A DNA stretch of 64,000 bases from Alphaproteobacteria bacterium Ga0077535 (GTDB lineage Bacteria; Pseudomonadota; Alphaproteobacteria; Caulobacterales; Aquidulcibacteraceae): the NCBI GenBank assembly GCA_001464425.1, contig LNEK01000004.1, positions 82,519 through 146,518 of the forward strand, given 5' to 3'. Both the position numbers and the translations under genes were made by a program. Below the pieces are notes generated by a model. The model ran no database searches. It worked only from the letters and a program-made list of their open reading frames with translations, and was not told the DNA's origin. This document shows, one piece after another, positions 57,701 to 64,000 of this stretch (the stretch's first letter is position 1; every line of letters begins with the position of its first letter).

Positions 57701-58080
57701 CCGGTCAATACGAAAAAGGCGTTTGGCAGGTCGAAGTCGGTAAACACTTCATTGAGCTCACGCCGGACCGGGTCGTCACTGACGCACAGGGCCGCATCCG
57801 CGTGCAGCGGGTGAGAACGGGAAAAGTATCCAAGAGCGAACAGAGCAAAGGCCTTTACGCGCTCCTGCGCAAAGGCGCCCAATCGCGTTTCCCTGGCCGC
57901 GAGGTCTCGGTGGAGACCTATTATCCTGCCTCGGGATCAACCGTCGCTACCAGCGGCAAGGACGCAACCTTGCTCGCCAACTACACCAAAACGATCGAAG
58001 GCATCGAGCGTGGGGATTTTACGCCGAAGACGGGCGAACATTGCCCGCGATGCCAGTGTTACTTCATTTGCGGCGTCTAG
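54766..58080 (+). CDS. Fused ImmA/IrrE metallopeptidase, UvrD-like helicase and RecB-like nuclease-fold protein
   Basis: A TTG start gives 1104 residues. Residues 1-180 are an M78 (ImmA/IrrE) peptidase with zinc motif LAHEIGHFILH near 84 and the third ligand region EMQAEIFAGEFLCP. Residues about 200-860 are an SF1A helicase: P loop VDAGPGTGKTRTLVHRVGG, DEYQDVNLASAKLLQAL near 424, VNYRSSTAI, ASKGLEFRAVHLPG, and VALSRAQDQL. The C-terminal region has an iron-sulfur pattern (cysteine in YDICPARY, then CPRCQCYFIC at the end) and a RecB-type fold. The canonical D-Y-K-T-G reads VQRVRTGK, so nuclease activity is doubtful. Confidence 0.85.
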   Translation: MDAWGDIRLKARALHAEAMAHTNGDRRGVAIIAAVFELHDLQRRDFNPGEKAGEGVQGFLERDARTVNIVRGLEAPEEALVLAHEIGHFILHTDDVDEVLVASPALGGDLIDSGANHVTGYSARARKEMQAEIFAGEFLCPGDWIKERWLAGTRPHEVADDLGLPPDLVMNQAIRGILLPPLSPPPAAKPMPAVKLDDSQAEAAAWSQGPLLVDAGPGTGKTRTLVHRVGGLLDQGAPSSSILALTFSNKAAEEMRERLSAAHADASIQMWVGTFHAFGLELLTKHAALIERTEKMHVLDQDGSLALLEDNLDRLPLQHYLNLIEPAYDLVHVLQAISRAKDEMVSADEYCAAAAADLAASTDDTREAAEKAAEVGAIYKAYEQLLREADAVDFGDLIKHSAELLQKHPEVQEHYRQQYAHVLVDEYQDVNLASAKLLQALTGPGRDVWVVADRRQSIYRFRGAQPSNVDRFQEEFAGQTRSLKVNYRSSTAIVRTFEAFAAGMGGGAWEAARADLGPVSLSSAAGTFDEAAAIKAKIEEFRSQGIDLRDQAILARSHLTLARITSGLERLGVPLLYLGDLFERDEIRDLLSLLSIGAEFGGIGLVRVAQLPQYAAPKADVLLFLEWCRAADIDALRGLRRLDEVTSLSQAGLKALSQLNADLAGTDNWSSPWVVLTTWLFESSSYLAPLIESTNPNARQKLVAIYHLLKVCDEFASLGEHTRQAFLRRIRRIEALNRDTPYRAVASEAADYDAVRVSTVHASKGLEFRAVHLPGLATRYTPLNRQGVRCPPPTSLSHLTVGVAGHDAEEECLFFVALSRAQDQLSLSRADRYTTQNAAPSKFLGRLPHLKERRAPAAATTAGEAVPHAAPPRRQTYEERELAAYDICPARYRYEFIDGLRGASDNTAYLRFHGCVYRVIGWLEERRAAGEAATLSEAQAQLDEEWKLKGPTKHGFNKFYRAAAESMVANIADRILNEPGQYEKGVWQVEVGKHFIELTPDRVVTDAQGRIRVQRVRTGKVSKSEQSKGLYALLRKGAQSRFPGREVSVETYYPASGSTVATSGKDATLLANYTKTIEGIERGDFTPKTGEHCPRCQCYFICGV

Positions 58081-58103
58081 CCCGGCGGACGCTCGTGTCG
58101 CCG

Positions 58104-58135
58104 CTTCCGTTTTTTTCGGTCTGAGTTCGCCTTCC
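58104..58135 (+). promoter_or_regulatory. T-rich motif, copy 2, before the ubiquitin-like operon
   Basis: CTTCCGTTTTTTTCGGTCTG followed by AGTTCGCCTTCC precedes the Ubl gene by 39 bases and matches the copy at 53438. A GACGCTC heptamer stands upstream of both copies, at slightly different distances. It may be the operon's own promoter, so this second unit need not be read through from the helicase gene. Confidence 0.55.
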
Positions 58136-58174
58136 TTGTGAGCGCGCAGCATCGCGCGAGAAAGGAATTGAACA

Positions 58175-58654
58175 ATGACCAAGATCGCTTTCATTGAGGC
58201 GGAAGGGGTCGAGGCGGTTCGCGAAGCCGCTTTGCCCGATGAAGTGAGCCACGCCGCGCTGCTTGAGGCATTGCAAGCCGCCGGCGTGACGGTGGATGGC
58301 GTCAGCGTCTTCTTTGACGAAGAGGACGAACCGTTCGACGCCAAGAGCAAGCCGCGCCATGTCAAGGACGGCGCTCGCATCCATATCACGCGCTGCAAGA
58401 GGATCGCCGTCACGATCCACTATTTGGACCAAACCGCCGAACAGAAATTTGCGCCCGGAGCGCGGGTGAAGAGCGTCAAGGCGTGGGCGGTCCGCCACTT
58501 CCGTATCGACAAAGGCGATGCGGCCGAACACGTGCTGCAGATCTGCAATAGCCAGGATCGGCCGCCGACCGATACGCCGTTGCAAAAGCTGACCAAGGCC
58601 GGTGTGTGCGCGGTCTGCTTCGACCTCGTGCCGGAAAAGCGGGTCGAGGGCTAA
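58175..58654 (+). CDS. Tandem ubiquitin-like protein (BilA-like)
   Basis: It has 159 residues, with AAAGGA before the ATG. Residues 1 to about 70 and 73 to about 150 each read as a beta-grasp unit: the first ends KPRHVKDGARIHITRCK and the second begins RIAVTIHYLDQTAEQKF. The 'ubiquitin-like twice' form is that of ISG15 and Bil-system BilA. The C-terminus is VPEKRVEG, with a single terminal glycine. It should be conjugated, through its C-terminus, by the E1-like and E2-like products. A DUF2604-type multiubiquitin relative is the alternative. Confidence 0.75.
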   Translation: MTKIAFIEAEGVEAVREAALPDEVSHAALLEALQAAGVTVDGVSVFFDEEDEPFDAKSKPRHVKDGARIHITRCKRIAVTIHYLDQTAEQKFAPGARVKSVKAWAVRHFRIDKGDAAEHVLQICNSQDRPPTDTPLQKLTKAGVCAVCFDLVPEKRVEG

Positions 58655-59140
58655 ATGAACGCGCCCGTTCGACCCGATCAGCTCTTGCTCGATCAAGATC
58701 TTGCCGCGCCGGAATTCCGGCGTGGCGAGATCGAAGGTCGCTGGCGCAAGGGCGATGTCGCATGGCCCCACGCCGTCATCTTCGTCTCAGCCGAAGCACG
58801 CCCCAGCGCGCCAGCCGAGTTCGCGTTTCGCTTCAATTGTGAAGGTTATCGGCAACGACCGGTGACGGCTCAGCCTTGGGACGCGGCAGCGAACGCGCCC
58901 TTGCCGGCCTCGCGCTGGCCCAACGGAAAATCGATCGCGCCCTCGGTTTTTCGTCCCGACTGGAAAAGTGGGCAATGCCTCTACCTGCCATGCGACCGCC
59001 TCTCGATTGAAGGGCATGACGCGTGGAAGCACGAGCACCCAGCCCGCCTCTGGCAACCGAAGCGCGGCATCATTTGCTATCTGGAACAGGTTCATGAGCT
59101 TCTCAATCAAAGCGACTATACGGGCATTCGTAGCGCCTGA
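58655..59140 (+). CDS. E2-like ubiquitin-conjugating protein (BilB-like)
   Basis: It has 161 residues, starting one base after the Ubl stop. A UBC-like core is seen in [22 protein letters not shown] and the active-site region [18 protein letters not shown], where the cysteine of SGQC fits the G-x-I-C position of E2 enzymes (residue about 107). The C-terminal helices are [20 protein letters not shown]. The canonical HPN is absent, as in many bacterial forms. Transfer of the Ubl from the E1 is inferred. Confidence 0.75.
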   Translation: MNAPVRPDQLLLDQDLAAPEFRRGEIEGRWRKGDVAWPHAVIFVSAEARPSAPAEFAFRFNCEGYRQRPVTAQPWDAAANAPLPASRWPNGKSIAPSVFRPDWKSGQCLYLPCDRLSIEGHDAWKHEHPARLWQPKRGIICYLEQVHELLNQSDYTGIRSA

Positions 59141-59150
59141 GTGCACGCTC

Positions 59151-59618
59151 ATGTGCCCAAGACCGCTATGGACCAACATCGTGCGCGAACTTCATCGCCG
59201 CGGAGCCAATCGCCACGAGGCGGGCGTGTTTTTGCTCGGTCACGAAAGCGAAGGTAAGCGCGTCGTCACCGGCGCCATCTATTACGACGAACTCGACCCA
59301 TCGGCCTATGAGAGCGGCGTCTGCATTCTGCATGCGCCAGCGTTCGCAAGGCTCTGGTCGTTGTGCCGCGAGCGTAGCGTAAGCGTGGTGGGTGATGCGC
59401 ACACGCATCCCGGCGCCTCCTATCAGAGCGAGTCCGACCGCAAGAACCCGATGGTGGCGCGTGCCGGCCACGTCGCGATCATCATTCCTGATTATGCGCG
59501 GGGCGGCCCCGATACGCGCCGCCTCGGCGTCTACGAATACCGCGGCAATCACGCCTGGACAGATCGCTCACCACGCGTAGGCGGCAAGCATTTTTTCTAC
59601 GCCGGACTATGGAGCTAG
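59151..59618 (+). CDS. JAB/JAMM deubiquitinase-like metalloprotease (BilC-like)
   Basis: The 155 residues start at ATG 59151, 10 bases after the E2 gene. The JAMM motif is seen: the glutamate in RHEAGVFLLGHESEG and the ligands in VVGDAHTHPGASYQSESDRKN. The spacing of H-x-H to S is one residue shorter than the usual seven. Its expected role is processing or removal of the Ubl. The final motif YAGLWS is directly followed by the E1 gene. Confidence 0.85.
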   Translation: MCPRPLWTNIVRELHRRGANRHEAGVFLLGHESEGKRVVTGAIYYDELDPSAYESGVCILHAPAFARLWSLCRERSVSVVGDAHTHPGASYQSESDRKNPMVARAGHVAIIIPDYARGGPDTRRLGVYEYRGNHAWTDRSPRVGGKHFFYAGLWS

Positions 59619-59623
59619 CGCCG

Positions 59624-60976
59624 ATGCCGGAGAAACTTGACCATCAGAACCTGCATCGCACGGCGAAGTACTTCATGGACAGCGGCCGCGCCGACAGCGC
59701 CGACGAGGCGCTGGCCATTCTGCAGGGCTTTGGTCTCAACATCGTGCTGGCCCCTGGGCTAACGCGCCGCCGCGATTGTCAGATTGCGGTGCTGACATTG
59801 GTGACTTTGGCGCGGCGAACCCTACTAGGTGGCGTCAACGTTGTTATTCTTGAAGACGCGCCACTCGCAGCGCCGCTCGCCGCTGCGGCGACTTTCTCAG
59901 CCGCCGTCCTCGAACTCGGAGGCAAAGTGGCGCAACAGACGCACTGCGATTGGCCGGACGCTACGATCGGCGCTGTGCCGCATCGAGAGGGAGCACCCGC
60001 GCACTGGCGTTTGGGTTGGCAGGGTTGGCGTGGCTTGGTCACTCCCGCCCGGATCGACCCATCAATGGATGACGCCGCCCTGCCGATCGCGCCCGCGGTG
60101 GCGGCGGCTGCGTGCGTGTCGGAGGCGTTTGCGTTCTTTACCGGTGATCATCCGATGGCCGGCAAAAGGTGCGCGGGCCTATCGCTTTGGCAACCGGGCG
60201 CGGCTGTTTTAGAGGACGACGCGAGCGAGCCCAAGCTCACATTTCTTCCCAGCCGCCTTTGGTTGGTCGGGTTAGGAAACTTAGGCCAGGCCTATGCGTG
60301 GCTGCTGGCGTGCCTGCCCTATCGAGAGCCGCGCGAATTTGAGGTGGTGCTACAAGATTTCGATGAGTTAGCGGCGTCGAACGACAGCACATCTGTTCTG
60401 TCCTCCCTGGCTGCCATAGGCATCAAGAAGACGCGCTGGGTGGCCGCGTGGCTCGAACGCGCCGGCTTCGAGACCCGCATCTGCGAAAGGCGTTTTTCCA
60501 GTTCGAGTCGCCGCGCGCCCGACGAGCCTGCCGTTGCCTTGTTCGGCGTCGACAATGCGCTCGCCCGCGTCGCCATCGAAGATGCGGGTTTTGAATTGGT
60601 CATCGAGGCAGGACTCGGCGCTGGTGTGAACGCATTCCGCAACCTCTCGCTCCACACATTTCCGGGTCGGCTGAAGGCGCGCGACCTATGGCGAGATACC
60701 GGCAGCGCTGCGCCCAGCGTTGCCGATTTGCCCGCCTATGAGCGAATGCGTGCCGATGGCTTAGAAGAGTGCGGTCTCATTCAAATGGCGTCGCGGACGA
60801 TCGGCGTGCCTTTTGTCGGCCTCTTGGCGGGCGCCCTAGTGATCGCTGAGGTACTGCGGCGTCTTCACGGCGCGCCTGGCCTAGAGGTCCTTTCGGCGTC
60901 AGCGACCAACCTCGACGATATCGAATGCGTCACTTCTCCTTCGGAGCCATACTCACTCGGGCACCTGGAAATATAG
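59624..60976 (+). CDS. E1-like ThiF-family adenylyltransferase (BilD-like)
   Basis: It has 450 residues; ATG 59624 is preferred because GGAG lies nine bases upstream (an ATG at 59609 has no site). An N-terminal inactive-looking ThiF half contains the GLVTPARI segment, and from about 210 the active half has LWLVGLGNLGQAYAWLLACL with LQDFDELAASND. A catalytic cysteine is likely in GLEECGLIQMASR. It should activate the Ubl C-terminus and pass it to the E2. The gene ends the operon Ubl-E2-JAB-E1, the Bil order. Confidence 0.83.
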   Translation: MPEKLDHQNLHRTAKYFMDSGRADSADEALAILQGFGLNIVLAPGLTRRRDCQIAVLTLVTLARRTLLGGVNVVILEDAPLAAPLAAAATFSAAVLELGGKVAQQTHCDWPDATIGAVPHREGAPAHWRLGWQGWRGLVTPARIDPSMDDAALPIAPAVAAAACVSEAFAFFTGDHPMAGKRCAGLSLWQPGAAVLEDDASEPKLTFLPSRLWLVGLGNLGQAYAWLLACLPYREPREFEVVLQDFDELAASNDSTSVLSSLAAIGIKKTRWVAAWLERAGFETRICERRFSSSSRRAPDEPAVALFGVDNALARVAIEDAGFELVIEAGLGAGVNAFRNLSLHTFPGRLKARDLWRDTGSAAPSVADLPAYERMRADGLEECGLIQMASRTIGVPFVGLLAGALVIAEVLRRLHGAPGLEVLSASATNLDDIECVTSPSEPYSLGHLEI

Positions 60977-61020
60977 CGGAGTCCGCTGACAGGATCTCCA
61001 TGGATGTCCGCTATAGCGGA
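60975..61020. repeat. Two adjacent palindromes after the E1 gene
   Basis: AGCGGAGTCCGCT (60975-60987) and TCCGCTATAGCGGA (61007-61020) share the half-site TCCGCT/AGCGGA. The first begins within the stop codon. They could be operator sites, a weak terminator pair or an excision-factor site. The rest of 61021-61279 shows no gene; CAGGTGCCTAT at 61203 recurs at 30020. Confidence 0.45.
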
Positions 61021-61279
61021 TAGTCTGTAGCATCACCGCTTCCGAAAATGCCCCGGAGCAGACATCGACGCCATTGCCGGTGATCCCATCGGATTCACGC
61101 ATTCGAGTTGTACATGATGGACGTGTCGAGCGTCCGGGCCCACGAGCGCGCCGGAGGTCATGACAGCGCCAGACGAATTGACTAGAACGACGACGCGTCG
61201 ATCAGGTGCCTATTTGGTGCCTGGCGGTGGATAAGTCGGCGGAGCGAAGCGCTCCGCAGCGCGTAAGTGATTGAAGTGA

Positions 61280-61325
61280 TTGGTGGTGGCGGGTGGACTT
61301 GAACCACCTACCTTGGGGTTATGAA
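61280..61325 (-). repeat. Second copy of the 46-bp tRNA-derived direct repeat
   Basis: It is identical to 29843-29888 and is likewise the 3' part of a CAU-anticodon tRNA on the minus strand. It is the right boundary of the 31.4-kb element and also the left boundary of a second element whose integrase starts 175 bases to the right. The sequence to the right again lacks the tRNA 5' half, so the intact tRNA gene should lie beyond the window. Confidence 0.85.
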
Positions 61326-61500
61326 TTCCGCGGACCGGGGATATGGCCAACTACCAGGCACATTCACAACATACCGCAATCTCCTATAAATAAACATATA
61401 TTGGTAGATCTCGGTAGCCTCAAGTAGCCCGCCAGATGTTGGCCGAATACCAGAAGTGCTGTACCTATGGCGTACCTAAACCGCCTAGGAAGGCATCGGA

Positions 61501-62796
61501 ATGCCTGGAAAGAAACTGACAAAACGAGTTGTAGAAGCGCTGCCGACGCCGCGGGCGGGCTTCAAGGATCACTTCGACGCCGAATTGCGCGGCTTCCACG
61601 TCCGCGTGTTCGCATCCGGGCGCCGCAGCTACCGGCTCAAGTATTCAGTCCATGGGCGACAGCGCGTCGCCACCATCGGCGAGCACGGCTCCAGTTGGAC
61701 AGCCGAGCAGGCCCGTGACCAGGCCGAAAGTTTTCGGAAGATTGCAGATCGGCGACGCGATCCAATTGAAGAGCGCGCGGAGGCAGAGCGAGCTGAGGCT
61801 GAGGCCCGACGCCGCGCGATCACCGTCAGAGAGTTGGTGGACCGCTGGCTGATAGAAGGGCGCGCCGCTAATCCGGCCAAACGGGAAAGCTCTTGGGCAA
61901 CCGACGCCCGTAAGCTGCGGCGGCACATGGTTCCGCTGTTAGGTGACATCCACATCCAAAACCTGACCAAGGGTGACATCGAGTCCGCGCAGGCAAAGAT
62001 CGCGGCCGGCGCCACAAAGTTAGACGAGAAGACCGGCTTTCGAGGCCGAGCTATTGTCCGCGGCGGTCGCGGCGCCGCTAGGTCCGCAGTCATGAGCTTG
62101 TCAGCGTGCTTGGCCTGGGCGGTTGATCAAGAGATCATCACAGCCAACCCGGCGCTTCGGGTGAAGAAAGAGAAGCCACGTCGGCGCGAAAGATTTCTTT
62201 CTGAGACAGAGACGGCGACGCTTTTGGACACTTTGAGTGCAATGGAAGGCGAGCGAAAATTGCTGCCGGTGTTCGGAGACATGATCCGTCTGCTGCTGCT
62301 GACGGGCGCGCGTAAGACAGAAATACAAGCGCTGCGCTGGTCAGAGGTGGATATGACCCGCGGAAGCATTGTGCTCCCGCGCGAGCGATCGAAGACGGGC
62401 GAGAAGATGATCCCGCTCAATGGCCCCGCCTCTTCTATTCTGGCACAGCGCTCACCCAGGCAAGGTTATGTGTTTCCTTCACCCGCAAACTCGAGGCAAC
62501 CCGCGGACGGAATTCAAAAAGCGTGGGAACGTGTTCGTCGGCGCGCGATGCTCGATGATCTGAGACTTCATGATCTGCGCCACAGCTTTGCTTCATTCGC
62601 CGCTGCCGGTGGCGCTAGCATGCCGCTCATCGCGAAGGCGTTAGGGCATTCTCAGACTTCGACGACTGAACGCTATACGCACTTGAGTCACGATCCGGTT
62701 CGAGCCCTCTCCGAAAAAGTTGGCAAGCGCATCATGAGCGCCCAGCAGGGCAATCAGCGACGCCAAAAGCGCAACCCGATAGCGGAGGCATCATGA
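61501..62796 (+). CDS. int: Tyrosine integrase of the second element
   Basis: It has 431 residues. The DUF4102-like N-terminus contains FDAELRGFHVRVFASGRRSYRL. The catalytic residues are in LTGARKTEIQALRWSEVD, ERSKTGEKM, LHDLRHSFASFAA, LGHSQ and TTERYTHLSHD. It has the same domain layout as the integrase at 30057 and the same position next to the repeat, so both elements probably use the same attachment site. AT-rich sequence (61370-61400) upstream may hold its arm sites. It overlaps the next gene by 4 bases. Confidence 0.92.
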   Translation: MPGKKLTKRVVEALPTPRAGFKDHFDAELRGFHVRVFASGRRSYRLKYSVHGRQRVATIGEHGSSWTAEQARDQAESFRKIADRRRDPIEERAEAERAEAEARRRAITVRELVDRWLIEGRAANPAKRESSWATDARKLRRHMVPLLGDIHIQNLTKGDIESAQAKIAAGATKLDEKTGFRGRAIVRGGRGAARSAVMSLSACLAWAVDQEIITANPALRVKKEKPRRRERFLSETETATLLDTLSAMEGERKLLPVFGDMIRLLLLTGARKTEIQALRWSEVDMTRGSIVLPRERSKTGEKMIPLNGPASSILAQRSPRQGYVFPSPANSRQPADGIQKAWERVRRRAMLDDLRLHDLRHSFASFAAAGGASMPLIAKALGHSQTSTTERYTHLSHDPVRALSEKVGKRIMSAQQGNQRRQKRNPIAEAS

Positions 62797-63632
62797 AGCG
62801 TCGTTCTCGGGCAAAGCCCTTTGACGAAGCCAACGAAGAAATGACGTGGTTGTGCGAGGGCCTGATGCTTAAGGACCTGATTGCACCCCCTACCTTCACC
62901 TCACTGACGGCGGAAATCGAGCGGTTAGGTCTTACGAAACGTGCGGCAAGCAAGATCGCACGCAGTGTACTTCAAAGCGCTCCGACGAACAAAACGGACA
63001 ACACCTCTTGGGAGGAATTTCAGACCTTTTTGGACACGAACATCCATCGCGATGAGAACGGAAAACCCACGGGTTGGGGCCTCACTTGGAAGCACCTGCA
63101 GCTAATGTACCGATCTGCAGCGGTCGCCTTACAACGCCGACGCGCGCCAACGACGCCTGGCACGCACGCCAAGACCGAAGATGGTTGGAAGCTAGTATCG
63201 GAGCATTCTTGGCGAATTAGGCTGATCGGCATTGATGAGACAGCTGACGAGCACGTCGCTGCCGGCATCCTGTCGGGCGTGAACAACGCGTTTCGCCTCA
63301 TGAGGGACCCAGGCGACTCTGGCGATTTGATTCACACCATCTTTCATCTCGCCGAGCTGAATTATGAACTCGCGCTGAGATTATCGGGGTTCAGGCAATT
63401 CGTTGAGATCGGTTTTTCCGTTGCCGAAAAAGGGGCTCTGGAGAATGGAGTGAGCCAAGCGGAGGCGAGGGGAGAAAAATTTTGGGCAGCGTATGAGGCC
63501 CAGTTCAAAGGCGCCCCAAGCGCGTATCTTCGACCTAACGCCTTTGCCAAAGAACATTGGAAGGAGTTTGGCTACCCATCAGCTAGCGCGGCCCAGAGGT
63601 TTCTTTCTCGACGCAACGCCCAGCTGGGTTAG
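62793..63632 (+). CDS. Hypothetical protein coupled to the integrase
   Basis: It has 279 residues and overlaps the integrase stop (ATGA). Blocks include LTKRAASKIARSVLQSAPTN, WEEFQTFLDTNIHRDENGKP, and the helical LIHTIFHLAELNYELALRLSG. It is soluble, with no signal peptide. I do not recognise a domain. Coupling to the integrase suggests a role in recombination or element maintenance. Confidence 0.55.
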   Translation: MKRRSRAKPFDEANEEMTWLCEGLMLKDLIAPPTFTSLTAEIERLGLTKRAASKIARSVLQSAPTNKTDNTSWEEFQTFLDTNIHRDENGKPTGWGLTWKHLQLMYRSAAVALQRRRAPTTPGTHAKTEDGWKLVSEHSWRIRLIGIDETADEHVAAGILSGVNNAFRLMRDPGDSGDLIHTIFHLAELNYELALRLSGFRQFVEIGFSVAEKGALENGVSQAEARGEKFWAAYEAQFKGAPSAYLRPNAFAKEHWKEFGYPSASAAQRFLSRRNAQLG

Positions 63633-63728
63633 CACAAAGCTGCCGTTTGCGCCGTCGGCTAAGCGGATCATTGTCCTCGCCTCCGGAGACATTTCAGCTA
63701 AGATTGCGGTCGGCGGTGGGGATGGCCG

Positions 63729-64000
63729 ATGTTGCGTTTCAAACTAGTCCAACGTCTATCCGCAGCGGCGCTCGCCTTAGTCGGTTGTATGGCCTTGGTG
63801 TTCGCGCCCCAAGCCTTCGCACAGACCGCCCAGACCCAGCGCGACCTCACCGCACCTGCGCGCCACGCCGTGAACCAAGTCGTCTATGCCTCGACATCCA
63901 CCTCAGCCGCCGCCGAGCGTGCGCTTGATGCGCGCATCAACGAGCAACGACGCGCCATCGAGGCGCTGAGCGGACGCATCACCCAAGCTGGCGGTCGCAA
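63729..64000 (+). CDS. Exported protein with coiled-coil region, 3' partial
   Basis: It starts at ATG 63729 and runs off the window. It begins MLRFKLVQRLSAAALALVG, with hydrophobic LVGCMALVFAPQAFA and a probable signal-peptidase cut after AFA. The following QTAQTQRDLTAPARHAVN and the helical RALDARINEQRRAIEAL suggest a periplasmic coiled-coil protein. A different frame over the same bases lacks a signal and is rejected. No family can be assigned from 90 residues. Confidence 0.55.
   Translation, partial: MLRFKLVQRLSAAALALVGCMALVFAPQAFAQTAQTQRDLTAPARHAVNQVVYASTSTSAAAERALDARINEQRRAIEALSGRITQAGGR

Noticed and set aside
53438..58135. T-rich motif as a plain terminator
   Set aside because: No GC-rich stem precedes the T run in either copy, and the similarity continues on both sides of the T run.
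29843..61325. Self-transmissible conjugative element
   Set aside because: No coupling protein, VirB4-like ATPase or mating-pair genes are seen; only a relaxase is present.
1..64000. CRISPR array
   Set aside because: No regularly spaced repeats were found by eye; all repeats seen are single pairs.

Overview
The window comes from a GC-rich alphaproteobacterium, most likely Caulobacterales/Hyphomonadaceae-like. This rests on codon bias, TTG/GTG starts, and the DUF3489-DUF2924-serine recombinase cassette. Taxonomy is inference. The left 26 kb is conserved chromosome and the right 34 kb (about 27.1-64 kb) is accessory DNA made of integrated elements.

Chromosomal part. After the 3' end of a LuxR-type regulator and an alpha/beta hydrolase comes a compact minus-strand histidine operon: hisG, a hisD-hisB fusion, hisH, hisA, hisF, hisIE, hisC. 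Nearly every junction overlaps. It is preceded by a promoter, a short leader peptide with eight histidines, and an attenuator-like hairpin. After tspO and a host-attachment-like gene, a plus-strand branched-chain operon begins with its own Leu/Val/Ile-rich leader peptide and a clear terminator. Its genes are ilvD, ilvC, ilvB, a short ilvN/M, leuA, leuC, leuD, leuB and ilvE, followed by proBA. As sequenced, leuA is broken by a frameshift next to about 22 missing bases, and it has no room for the allosteric domain. A Na+/H+ antiporter, a GNAT acetyltransferase, a histidine kinase, a nitroreductase and an IS30 remnant complete this part.

Accessory part. A serine recombinase cassette (27.1-29.6 kb) lies beside a 46-bp perfect direct repeat at 29843 and 61280. 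The repeat is the 3' portion of a CAU-anticodon tRNA. Each copy is followed by a related tyrosine integrase reading rightward. The 31.4-kb segment between the copies is therefore one integrated element, and a second element starts at 61280 and runs off the window. The first element has the integrase, a higBA toxin-antitoxin pair, an oriT-like region and a VirD2-type relaxase, but no type IV secretion genes, so it looks mobilizable rather than self-conjugative. Next come a cluster of paralogous Tat-signal-like small proteins and a second, P4-type integrase.

Two apparent defence loci follow. (1) At 38.3-52.1 kb, a minus-strand operon encodes an SNF2/DUF3883 helicase, a PtuA-like ATPase, a PtuB-like HNH nuclease, a DUF1156 DNA methylase and a DUF499 ATPase. 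This is a helicase-methylase-ATPase (Hma-like) system with a Septu-like pair embedded in it. Three accessory genes flank it. (2) At 53.4-61.0 kb, a first unit encodes a sigma-like protein, an HTH protein and a large IrrE-peptidase/UvrD-helicase/RecB-like protein. A second unit encodes a complete ubiquitin-like pathway in the order Ubl, E2-like, JAB protease, E1-like, which matches the Bil order. A similar T-rich 32-nt motif precedes both units, which suggests they are one regulon. This linkage is the most novel feature of the window.
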